This document shows positions 35,628-44,400 of a DNA stretch of 64,000 nt, piece after piece. The translations under genes were made by a program, and so were the position numbers. This DNA comes from Cystobacter fuscus DSM 2262 (GTDB lineage: Bacteria; Myxococcota; Myxococcia; Myxococcales; Myxococcaceae), in the NCBI RefSeq assembly GCF_000335475.2, contig NZ_ANAH02000005.1, positions 248,001 to 312,000 of the forward strand, given 5' to 3'. The notes under the pieces were generated by a model. That model worked only from the letters and a program-made list of their open reading frames with translations, was not told the DNA's origin and made no database searches. Position 1 is the stretch's first letter, and every line of letters begins with the position of its first letter.

Positions 35628-36836
35628 ATGGAGGAAATGAAACTCACGCTGGACGCTGCCAAGGCAGAGGAGCGTCTACATTGGGCGGAAGTGCTGAAGC
35701 AATGGATCTGGGACAAGGACATCCGCCTTCAGCGGGCCGGACCGCAGGCCATTGTCTTCGCCGTCATCGCAGCCGTGGCGCTCGCCGTCGAGCTGTCCTA
35801 TCACCAAGGCGCGCTCAGCCTGCGCGAGGCCCTGTCGGCCCAGAGCGTGGTGATTTTCTATAACGTCAAGGCCGTGCTGCTCTCCAGCGTCGATGCCTCC
35901 CTCGGCTCGTGGATCATCGCCGTCAGTTTCGCGCGGATCCTGTTTGGCCTCGTCGTTGGAATCGCCGACCTGGTGTTCTACGAGAAGATCACGGGCCGCC
36001 CGTTCGACTGGAATGCCATGGTCTCCATCTCCGCGGTCAATGTCGTGTTTCTGCTGACCGCCGTGTTCACCTTCATGAATCCGGCGGTCACGGATCTCTT
36101 GGTGCAATACGAGCGCCTGATCCAGCACGTCCCGACCCTGGTGAACCTGAACGGCGCGCTCGCGCTGGTGGTGGCCGCCCTCCTCGGTGACTTCTGCTTC
36201 TACTGGTCGCACCGCTGGTGCCACAAGGTCCGGTTCTTCTGGAACCTCGGGCACGTCAACCACCATCGCTCCAAGAACCTGTCACAGTTGACGCAGGCGG
36301 TTGATCCGCAATCCTTCTTCCTGGACACGGCCGGCGGCAAGGTGTTCGTCCTCCTCCTGCTGCCCGTGATGACGAAGCTCTTCACCCTGGATTTCCGTGA
36401 CAGCGGCTGGGTGCTCATCGTCCTGTTGGTGCTCGACGTCTGGACCAACCCGTCCCACTCGGTCGTTCTCTACTACGCCGAGACCCGGAGCCGCGTGCTG
36501 CGGTGGTTCCGCTGGTTCCTCGTGACCCCCGCGGTGCATTTCACCCACCATTCACGCGAGCCGGAGCACAATGTGACGGATGGGTGCAACTTCGGCGCGC
36601 GGGTGACCCTCTGGGACCGCCTGCTCGGGACCTACGTCGAGCCGCCTCCCCGCATTCCCGAGGCGGGCTTGTTCAGCGACGAAACGGACTACTGCAACAA
36701 CCCCGTGCGGTTCATCCTCCACCCCTACGTCCGGATGTTCACGGAGCTCCGTCAGAACAAGCTGAAGTACTGGCCGGCGATCCTCTTTGGCCCGACCACC
36801 TACGATCCGCCGGTGCCCGTCCAGAGCAAGCATTGA
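35628..36836 (+). CDS. Sterol desaturase/fatty acid hydroxylase family membrane protein
   Basis: Integral membrane di-iron oxygenase of 402 residues. Hydrophobic segments lie at about 42-60, 95-120, 140-160, 175-190 and 245-285. The three His clusters are intact: HRWCH, NLGHVNHH and HFTHHSREPEHN. It would hydroxylate or desaturate a lipid; the substrate is unknown. The ATG at 35628 follows AGGAGG. The GC content is somewhat lower than in the housekeeping regions. No lipid-biosynthesis partner is adjacent. Confidence 0.87.
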   Translation: MEEMKLTLDAAKAEERLHWAEVLKQWIWDKDIRLQRAGPQAIVFAVIAAVALAVELSYHQGALSLREALSAQSVVIFYNVKAVLLSSVDASLGSWIIAVSFARILFGLVVGIADLVFYEKITGRPFDWNAMVSISAVNVVFLLTAVFTFMNPAVTDLLVQYERLIQHVPTLVNLNGALALVVAALLGDFCFYWSHRWCHKVRFFWNLGHVNHHRSKNLSQLTQAVDPQSFFLDTAGGKVFVLLLLPVMTKLFTLDFRDSGWVLIVLLVLDVWTNPSHSVVLYYAETRSRVLRWFRWFLVTPAVHFTHHSREPEHNVTDGCNFGARVTLWDRLLGTYVEPPPRIPEAGLFSDETDYCNNPVRFILHPYVRMFTELRQNKLKYWPAILFGPTTYDPPVPVQSKH

Positions 36837-36888
36837 CAAGCAGGCTGGCGGGTATACACCCGGGGACATGAACCGAGAGGAGCACGCC

Positions 36889-37467
36889 ATGGACATTTCC
36901 CTCTATCAAGCCAGCCTCCCCACCCTGGTCCGCATGTTGCGGAACCTGGAGCAGATCCTCGCGAAGGCCGCCGCCTTCGCGGAGAAAGAACGGATGAGCC
37001 CGGAGCTGCTTCTGGAGCGCCGCCTTCATCCGGACATGTTCTCGCTCTCCAGACAGGTGGAGATCATCGTCTCGGGCGCGAAGGGGTGCGCCGCTCGCCT
37101 GGCCCGCCGCATCGCTCCGGACGATGAGTCGCCGGAGTTCGCGGTCTTCAACCGGGGCGCCGAACAGTCGTTCGGCGAACGACTGACGTCGTTCGCCGCT
37201 CTGCGGACCCTGGTCCAGGAGGCCCTCGGTTATCTGGAAGGAATCTCCCAGGCGGAGATCGACGCCGCGCCAGAACAGCCCGTCTCGGTGGCCAAGCCGG
37301 GGGAGGTTCGCGTCTTCGAGAATCCTCGCTCCTTCGTGCTCCGCTCCGTTCTGCCGAACCTCTATTTCCACATCACCGTGGTGTACGCGCTGCTCAGGTC
37401 GGCAGGGGTCGCCTTGGGCAAACAGGACTTCGAGGGTGCCCCGGCCTACCAGGTCCAACGCACCTAG
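36889..37467 (+). CDS. DUF1993 family protein
   Basis: Helical protein of 192 residues of the DUF1993/DinB-like type ([57 protein letters not shown] with the late His). Function unknown. The start at 36889 is set by AGAGGAGC; an ATG at 36868 is possible. It follows the sterol-desaturase-like gene by 52 bp. Confidence 0.8.
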   Translation: MDISLYQASLPTLVRMLRNLEQILAKAAAFAEKERMSPELLLERRLHPDMFSLSRQVEIIVSGAKGCAARLARRIAPDDESPEFAVFNRGAEQSFGERLTSFAALRTLVQEALGYLEGISQAEIDAAPEQPVSVAKPGEVRVFENPRSFVLRSVLPNLYFHITVVYALLRSAGVALGKQDFEGAPAYQVQRT

Positions 37468-37640
37468 GAGGGACTTGGAGCCTGGCCTCCTCTTGCATGG
37501 GCGGCGGCAACGCCCCCCATCTCCTGGGCCGCGAGGGCGCTGGAGAGCAGGCCGAAACCATGCCCGTCCTCTCGGGTGGTGAAGCCGTACTGGAAGATAC
37601 GGGTGAGCATCTCTGGCGCGATGCCCATCCCGTTGTCTAC
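37464..37640 (-). pseudogene. Histidine kinase ATPase-domain fragment
   Basis: Read leftward from 37640 the sequence encodes [22 protein letters not shown] and [20 protein letters not shown]: the G1 box, F box and G2 box of a HATPase_c domain. The match ends after MGGVAAAHA and a stop follows at 37464. No upstream part (DHp domain, N box) remains; the amidase 3' end begins at 37662. Only about 55 residues of the kinase survive. Confidence 0.75.
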
Positions 37641-37661
37641 CTGCCCGGCCCTGCTTCTCCT

Positions 37662-39332
37662 CTACACCTTGGCGGGGCGCAGGTCCGCCGTCGGGGCGAA
37701 CGTGGGCGGGCGGCGATGCTTCGTGGCCTGCTCGTAGGCGAAGGCGAGCCGCAACAGCGTGGGCTCGCTCCAGGCCTTCCCGATGAAGGACAGGCCCACC
37801 GGCAGTCCGGCGATATAACCCGCGGGCACGGTGATGCTCGGGTAGCCCGCCACCGCCGCTGGCGTGGAACTGCTTCCCAGCCAATGGTCTCCGTTCACCA
37901 GGTCGATGAGCCCCGGAGGCGCCTGCGTCGGCGCCACCAGTGCGTCCAGCTTGTGCTTCGCCATCACCGCGTCGAGGCCCTGCTCCCTCGACAGCTTCCG
38001 GCACGCCTCCAACGCCTTGCGGTACTTCTTGTCCGTCAGCGGCCCCTTCTCCTGCGCCTGATGGAAGAGCTCCTGGCCAAACCACGCCAGTTCCGTGTCC
38101 CGGTGCTCCTCGTTGAACCGGATGAGGTCCGCCAGCGTCTTCAGCCGCGTCCGCTCCCCCAGCCCCGCGAGGTACGCCTCGATGTCCGCCTTGAAGTCGT
38201 GGAGCAGCACCTCCAACTCCGGCTCGTCCAGCTTCGCCGCCGAGGGGATGGGCGCCTCGATGAGCTCCGCGCCTCGCGCCTTCAGCACGTCCAACGCCCG
38301 CTCGATGAGCGCGTCCGTGGCGGGGTGGTAGCCGAAGAACCGCTCGCGCGGCACGCCGATGCGCGCGCCCTTCAACCCGTTCACGTCGAGGAAGCGCGTG
38401 TAGTCCGCGTGCGCATGGCGCTGGCTCGCGGCCGTCACCGCGTCGCTCGGATCCACCCCCGCGAGCACCCCGAGCAGCACGGCCGCGTCCGTCACCGTGC
38501 GCGCCATGGGGCCCGCGCTGTCCTGGGTATGTGACAGGGGCACGATGCCCGAGCGGCTCACGAGCCCCACCGTCGGCTTGAGCCCCACGAGCGAGCACGC
38601 CGCCGAGGGCGAGACGATGGAGCCATCCGTCTCCGTGCCCACGGACACCGCGCACAGGTTCGCCGCCGTGGCCGCCCCCGAGCCCGAGCTGGAACCCGAC
38701 GGCGTGCGGTCCAGCGCGTAGGGATTGCGGCACTGCCCTCCCCGCCCGCTCCAACCGCTGCACGAGTGCGTGGAACGGAAGTTGGCCCACTCGCTGAGGT
38801 TCGTCTTGCCGAGGATGACCGCGCCCGCGGCCCTCAAGCGCTCCACCACGAACGCATCCCGCGAGGGCACGGCGCCCACGAGCGCGAGCGAGCCCGCGGT
38901 GGTCTGCATCTTGTCCGCCGTCCCGATGTTGTCCTTGATGAGCACGGGAATGCCGTGCAGCGGGCCCCGAGGCCCCTTCGCCTTGCGCTCCGCGTCGAGT
39001 GCCGCCGCGATGGCGAGCGCGTCCGGGTTGAGCTCGATGACGGACCCGAGCGCGGTGCCTCCCCTGTCGACTTCCTGGATGCGCGCGAGGTAGCGCTCCG
39101 TGAGGCCGTGCGCGGTGTGTTTCCCCGACGTGAGGTCCGCCTGAAGCCCGGCGAGCGTGGCCTCCTCCAGCTCGAAGGCCGAGCCGCGCGGAGCGGCGGG
39201 AGGGGTGGAGTTCGCGGAGGGCTGGGCCTGGACATCCAGGGCCACGAGCGTGCTGGCGACGGCCGCGCCACCCAGGAACGTGCGGCGGCTCAGATCCCGG
39301 GGAGTCCCGGAGGAGGGAGAGGGTTTCTTCAT
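37662..39332 (-). CDS. Amidase signature family protein, Tat-exported
   Basis: Amide hydrolase of 556 residues. The N-terminus has a twin-arginine signal (SRRTFLGGAAVAST). The Ser-Ser-Lys triad is visible: Lys in VLIKDNI, the Gly/Ser-rich GSSSGSGAATAAN, and TETDGSIVSPS. The C-terminal half has the usual AGYPSITVPAGY and PVGLSFIGKAWSE. The ATG at 39332 is chosen because it gives the Tat signal; the longer open frame upstream crosses the thiolase remnant. Substrate unknown. Confidence 0.88.
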   Translation of the reverse strand: MKKPSPSSGTPRDLSRRTFLGGAAVASTLVALDVQAQPSANSTPPAAPRGSAFELEEATLAGLQADLTSGKHTAHGLTERYLARIQEVDRGGTALGSVIELNPDALAIAAALDAERKAKGPRGPLHGIPVLIKDNIGTADKMQTTAGSLALVGAVPSRDAFVVERLRAAGAVILGKTNLSEWANFRSTHSCSGWSGRGGQCRNPYALDRTPSGSSSGSGAATAANLCAVSVGTETDGSIVSPSAACSLVGLKPTVGLVSRSGIVPLSHTQDSAGPMARTVTDAAVLLGVLAGVDPSDAVTAASQRHAHADYTRFLDVNGLKGARIGVPRERFFGYHPATDALIERALDVLKARGAELIEAPIPSAAKLDEPELEVLLHDFKADIEAYLAGLGERTRLKTLADLIRFNEEHRDTELAWFGQELFHQAQEKGPLTDKKYRKALEACRKLSREQGLDAVMAKHKLDALVAPTQAPPGLIDLVNGDHWLGSSSTPAAVAGYPSITVPAGYIAGLPVGLSFIGKAWSEPTLLRLAFAYEQATKHRRPPTFAPTADLRPAKV

Positions 39333-39396
39333 GAGGCGCGTGACTACAGCAGCGCGCGCGATGGGCCGCAATCGCACTCTCCGTAGGGGCGCGGAC

Positions 39397-39463
39397 CTGG
39401 TGCACGAGATGAAGCGGCGTGGCGCGAGGCGGGGACTCGCCACGCTCTATCGGGGCGTGGACG
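39397..39463 (+). pseudogene. Fragment of a thiolase 3' end
   Basis: 67 bases match the thiolase gene at 26416-26482 with about 10 differences, in the same reading phase (LVHEMKRRGARRGLATL). The catalytic Cys is replaced (LYRGV for LCVGV), and flanking sequence is unrelated. It is a decayed piece of a thiolase gene, not a functional unit. Confidence 0.7.
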
Positions 39464-39935
39464 AGAACCGCACATGGTCCGGAAAGCGGAGTTGCTCCAA
39501 GGGGGTCTCGGCGTTCCGGGTCGTGCTCCTCGTGCACGACCCGGCCGACGCACCCGCTCTCAGTGCGGCATGGCAGGAGTCGCACGACCCCGAGGTGGGG
39601 CAACCACAGTCCATGGGGCAGGTGTCCACCGTTTCATCGAGGCACTGCCCGTCTCCACACCAGCAATCACGGGGACAGCTCGTCTCCGTCTCTCCTGTGA
39701 GGCAGAGACCATCCCCGCAGGAGTGGCAGTTGATGCATTGCCCCTCCCCGCCAAGGGTCTTCCCCCTCGCGGGGCACCCCTCCAGGGCCTGGGCCCGGGT
39801 CGTCGGCGGCTCGAAGGTCACCTCCTGGAGGAGGTCGCTCGAGCCACAGGCCGTCCACAAGACGAGCCATGCACCCAGCAACGCGCGGTTGGCTGCGTGA
39901 CGCTCGACCCTCAAGCCAGAACCCAAGAAATCCAT
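39447..39935 (-). CDS. Cys-rich lipoprotein with CGDG repeats
   Basis: Exported lipoprotein of 162 residues: signal peptide ending in WTAC, then Cys-rich units of the form CGDGxCLxxExxxxCPxDC, which are common in myxobacterial surface proteins. The C-terminal 40 residues after CDSCHAALRAGA look unrelated and run into the thiolase fragment, so the gene is probably truncated and now ends at a chance stop. The ATG at 39935 is preferred over one at 39965. Confidence 0.6.
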   Translation of the reverse strand: MDFLGSGLRVERHAANRALLGAWLVLWTACGSSDLLQEVTFEPPTTRAQALEGCPARGKTLGGEGQCINCHSCGDGLCLTGETETSCPRDCWCGDGQCLDETVDTCPMDCGCPTSGSCDSCHAALRAGASAGSCTRSTTRNAETPLEQLRFPDHVRFSSTPR

Positions 39936-40402
39936 GTCAATGCCGTATATCACGAATTCGTCCATGAGTGAATGGAGTTCCGCGGCCCGTGTGCGAATCC
40001 CCTCCCCCGCGGCCGGTCTCCCCGCGCTGCTGTGTCGCCCCCCCGGAAGCCTTGCCAGGTCGCATCACCCTCCCGACCTTGAAAGTGGTGGGTCTCACAC
40101 CGTCTCTGGGCCAAATCCGCCCGAAACGGGATGGACGAGAAATAAATCAAATTCCCTGCATAGGTCGTCCACATCCCGCTTCTATAGGGATGAGATGAAG
40201 AGTTGAGCCCTCGCTTCAAGGCTCTCACCTTCATTCTCAATCGTTGCAAATTCCGCCCTTTGCAGAAAGACATTCATCATGACCCAGTCAAGCCACCGTC
40301 TTCCTCTCCGTTCCGTAGCGGGGCGAGAACGTGCTCACTCGCCCGTCGTGGCTTCCGAACTCTTTCTTCACAAGGGGCGCACTCCGGCAAGAGCTGGCCA
40401 TC
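39936..40402. other. 467-bp region without a supported gene, carries a dispersed repeat
   Basis: Contains the 57-bp repeat at 40128-40184. A 56-codon open frame (40279-40449, plus strand) has no recognisable features. It is more AT-rich than the rest of the window. Confidence 0.4.
40128..40184 (-). repeat. 57-bp dispersed repeat, copy 1 (inverted relative to 52471-52527)
   Basis: Read on the minus strand it matches 52471-52527 at 49 of 57 positions, with an 18-base core that is perfect (ACCTATGCAGGGAATTTG). Both copies lie in intergenic DNA, near a lipoprotein or CHAT gene start. Confidence 0.85.
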
Positions 40403-41335
40403 CTACTTTTCATCCTCCTCCTCGTCCGTCTCACCCAGGATTTGACTGAGGCTCATATCGAAGTTGCTTTGGATTGCGGCCACGAAACTGTCGAACTCCT
40501 TCGAGGCCAGACTGAGGCGCTCCTTGAGGAGACGTTTCGTCTCTTCGTAGACCGCCTCCCGTGCGAGCGCGAGTTTGCGAGACGCCGTTGATTGATCCTT
40601 ACCTATCAGCCTACCCAGCTCGGTTGTCGTCAGCCGTTTGACATAGTAGTACTTGAGCAGCCGTCGCTGCTCTTCCGACAGCGCGCGGACTGCACCACTC
40701 AATGCCTGACGGAAATCATCCATGGATAGACGCTTGATGAGTTCGATATCCAAGTCGGGCCTCTGGAAGGGGATGTTTTCCAGGGCATTGAGGAGGCTCG
40801 CCGGGGGCGAGCCACTGCCGGACGAGCCATTACCGGACGGCGGTTTGCTGGGTGGAAGCAGACGACTGGCGACGACATGAATCCAGTGTTGTAGGGCGCT
40901 GCTGCCCCGGTACGTCGCGAGCCGCGGCCCGGCGGGGGTCAGGCCCACCAGAAGCTGAATGCGGACATCTTGACAAAGGTCATCCACCACGGAGTTCGTC
41001 CGCTTGAGCCAGGTTCGTAGCTCGCGCAGATGGTGCTCCTCCAACGTCGCGATGGCTTCGGGCACTTTGTGCACGCAGGCGAACGCGAGATAGAGATCTT
41101 CCAGGTACATGTCCGCGAAGACCTTGGCAAGCGAGTCGCCCTCTTTGGCCGGAGGCAGCCGCTGTGCGAGGTAGTCCACGAAGACCTTGTCATCCAAGCC
41201 GAACAGCCTCCCTTGACGACCGCGGCCGACCGCTTGCTCGAGCAGGCGTTCCAGTTCCTCGCCATCGGCTGGCAGGTCTCCGCGTCCCTTCGCATGCTGA
41301 AAAAAAACCAAGGTGAGTGGTTTCAGTGGTTTCAT
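40403..41335 (-). CDS. Myxococcus-type RNA polymerase sigma-70 family factor
   Basis: Alternative sigma factor of 310 residues. Region 2 is divergent (VVDDLCQDVRIQLLVGL; GSSALQHWIHVVASRLL) and region 4 is clear (LSEEQRRLLKYYYVKRLTTTELGRLIGKDQSTASRKLALARE). The long N-terminal extension and overall layout fit the Myxococcales-specific sigma subfamily often labelled gmx1. It is divergent, with 120 bp between, from a giant kinase that begins with a zinc-finger anti-sigma-type motif, so the two are likely functional partners. Confidence 0.85.
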   Translation of the reverse strand: MKPLKPLTLVFFQHAKGRGDLPADGEELERLLEQAVGRGRQGRLFGLDDKVFVDYLAQRLPPAKEGDSLAKVFADMYLEDLYLAFACVHKVPEAIATLEEHHLRELRTWLKRTNSVVDDLCQDVRIQLLVGLTPAGPRLATYRGSSALQHWIHVVASRLLPPSKPPSGNGSSGSGSPPASLLNALENIPFQRPDLDIELIKRLSMDDFRQALSGAVRALSEEQRRLLKYYYVKRLTTTELGRLIGKDQSTASRKLALAREAVYEETKRLLKERLSLASKEFDSFVAAIQSNFDMSLSQILGETDEEEDEK

Positions 41336-41455
41336 GGCCCCCGGACGCTACCTGGATTGTCTTCTTCCCGCCGCCTCCTTGTGGGTAGGTTCGTGTGAGT
41401 GTCGCCTCGCTTACCATGGTCGCGGAGTCACCCTGGCTACCCGACGGAGAACCCG

Positions 41456-44400
41456 ATGTCCGAATGTCTGACGGATGAGACCCTCGCGAGGTTCCTCGAT
41501 GGGAGGCTGACCGAGGATGAGCTGGCCTGTATGCATGAGCACATGGATGAATGCTCCCAATGCCGTGAGTTCGTCCTCGGGCTCATCCACCACACTTCCA
41601 CCCAGGAAGAGACGGCGCCGCTTCCCATCGCGGGTTGGACACCTCCCACCGAGTTCGATGAGTTCCGTCTGGTGCGCCCGCTCGGCCAAGGTGCCATGGG
41701 TGTCGTCTACCTCGCACAGGACACGCGGCTGCGACGGTTGGTCGCGGTGAAGTTCATCGCCTCGCGCCATCCGGAGGAGCAGGCCCGAGAGCGGTTCCAC
41801 AAGGAGGCGCAGGCCATCGCGCAACTGCAACACACCAACGTCGTCACCGTGTTCCGCATCGGCCAGGTGGGTGACCACCCCTACATCGTCACCGAGTACC
41901 TCGAAGGACAAACCCTGAGCACGCTGGAGCTGCCGCTGCCCTGGCGACGTGCCCTCGGTCTGGGGGTCGGTCTGGCGCGAGGGCTCGAGGCCGCCCATGC
42001 CGCGGGAGTGCTGCACCGGGATCTCAAGCCCTCCAATGCCTTCCTCACCCGCTCGGGTGAAGTGAAGCTGCTCGACTTCGGGCTGGCCGAGTTCGTCGAC
42101 CACTCCACCCCCGGCGAGCCGGGCCTCTCGCGTACCGTCGTGGGAACACCCTCCTACATGGCACCCGAGCTCTTCCAGAGAAAATCGGCGACGCCACAGA
42201 GCGATCTCTATGCGCTCGGCGTGGTCCTCTATCAGTTGTGCACGGGGAAGCTGCCCGCGCGCTCCTGGGCCGGGAGCGAGAAATCTCCTCTCGAGCCCGC
42301 GCGGCCCTCGGAGGACGAGGGCACGCCTCCGCTCACCGAGGACGTGCCGGGCATCGATCTGGACTTCGCCTCGCTCATCCAGCGCTGCCTCCACGTCGCT
42401 CCCGACCAGCGCTACGGCTCCGCCGAGGCCCTGCGTGCCGCGCTCGAGCGACTCCATGTGCCCGAGGTGCGCTGGGAGGGCAATCCCTACCGGGGCCTGG
42501 CGTCCTTCGAGGCCGAGCACCGCGCGCTCTTCTTCGGGCGCGACGCCGACATCGAAGGGGTGCTCGAGCGCCTGCGCCGCCAGCCCCTCGTCCTTATCGC
42601 CGGGGACTCGGGGATCGGCAAGTCCTCACTGTGCCGCGCCGGCATCCTCCCTCGGGCCACCCAGGGCGCGCTCGACGGCTCCCGCCACTTCACTTCCCTC
42701 ACGCTCCAGCCCGGCCGACGTCCTCTCGTGACCCTCGCCGCCGCGCTCGTGCCCGTCCTCAATCGGCCAGAGGACGAGCTCGGCGCCTGGCTCGCCGAGC
42801 AGCCCGGACGGCTGGGGCCAGCGCTCCGGGCCCTCTACGGGCCAGGGCGGGGTCTGCTCCTCTTCGTCGACCAGCTCGAGGAGCTCATCACCCTCAGCGA
42901 GCCCGCCCAGGCGGAGCACTTCGCGCGACTCCTGGGGGAGTTGGGCGAGTTGACCGTGTCCTCGTCCGGAGTCCGCGTGCTCCTCGCGGTGCGCGGTGAT
43001 TTCCTCACCCGGGCCGGTGTATTGCCGGGCCTGGACACCGCGTTCGAGCGGGCGCTCTACCTGCTGCGGCCCCTGAGCGCCGACGGGGTCCGCGAGGCCA
43101 TTGTCGGCCCCGCCCGGGGTCGAGGCGTGACCTTCGAGACCGCGGCCCTCCAGACCCTCGTCGAGGCCATGGATCGGGGCTCGGGCAGCCTGCCCCTGCT
43201 CCAGTTCGCCCTGGCCGAGTTGTGGGAGCGCCGGGACTCCGTCAGGGGCCACATCACCCAGGCCTCGCTGGAGGCCATGGGGGGCGTGGCCGGCGCGCTG
43301 TCGCGCCATGCCGACGCGGTGCTCGCGCCGCTCCACGAGGCCGGGCAGCGGGCCGCGCGTCAACTGCTCGGCCTGCTCATCACGGCCGAGGGGACCCGTG
43401 GCGAGCGAAGCGAAGAGGAACTTCTCGCGGTCTCCCCGGAGGCCGGCGCCGCCCTGCGAGCGCTCGTCGAAGGTCGCCTGATCCAGGCGCGCGCCGTGGG
43501 TGGACGGACCCACTACGAGCTGGCCCACGAGGCACTCATCACGAGTTGGGGGACGTTGCGTCGCTGGCTCGATGAGGACGTCGGCCAGCGCGCGCTCCGG
43601 CAGCGTCTGGAGGTGGCTCGTGCCGAGTGGGAGCGTCTGGGGCATCCCGAGGAGCTCCTCTGGCGCAAGCGCCAGTTGGATGAGGCGCGGGCTCTCCCCG
43701 CCGCCGACCCGGGCTCGCGCGAGCAGGACTTCCTCCGGGCTTCATGGCGCGCCGTGCGCCGCGAGGAGCTGCGCCGCGGATTGGCCATGTTCCTCGTCGT
43801 GTTCCTGATGGGAGGGCTCTATGGCGGATTGAGTCTGTGGGGGCATCTGGAGACCCAGCGCTTCGTCGGCGAGAAGCGGGGCCTCGTCCGGGCGGAGTTC
43901 GCCCTGGGGCACGAATGGAGTCAGCGCGCCAGCGCCGCCCGCACTCGGGCGCTCGAGCTGTTCGACCCTGAAGGCACCGGGACGAAAGGAGACCCTCACC
44001 AGCGCTGGGCGGAGGCCGAGGAGCTCTGGCGCGAGGAGGCGCTCCAGGCGTTCAACATCGCCGACGCCGCCCATGCCGAAGCGTGGCGAGCTCTCGAAGA
44101 TATCCTCGAGCGCGTCGGCAATGAGACGGATACGCACGAACTCCGCATCCAGCTCACCCATGAGCGCCTCCTGCTCGCCGAGGAATTCCACCGCACGGAG
44201 GCAAGCGCCCAGTTCCTCCTGGACCTCAAGCGGCTGACGGCCACGGACCCCGTCTGGCGGGAGCGGCTCGATGCGTTGGCGGGGCTCGAGATCCAGACCA
44301 CGCCGCCGGGCGCGGGTGTCGAACTCTGTCGGTACAAAAAGTCCAAGGGCATGTGGCGGTGCGAGCCCGTGAGTTTGCCCAGCCCCCAGACGCCCATCGC

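Noticed and set aside
36739-39603. A 954-codon open frame on the minus strand
   Set aside because: It overlaps the amidase in a different frame and the DUF1993 gene on the other strand; no recognisable domain.
40279-40449. A 56-codon plus-strand frame before the sigma-factor 3' end
   Set aside because: No ribosome site, no recognisable motif, and it overlaps the sigma gene antisense.
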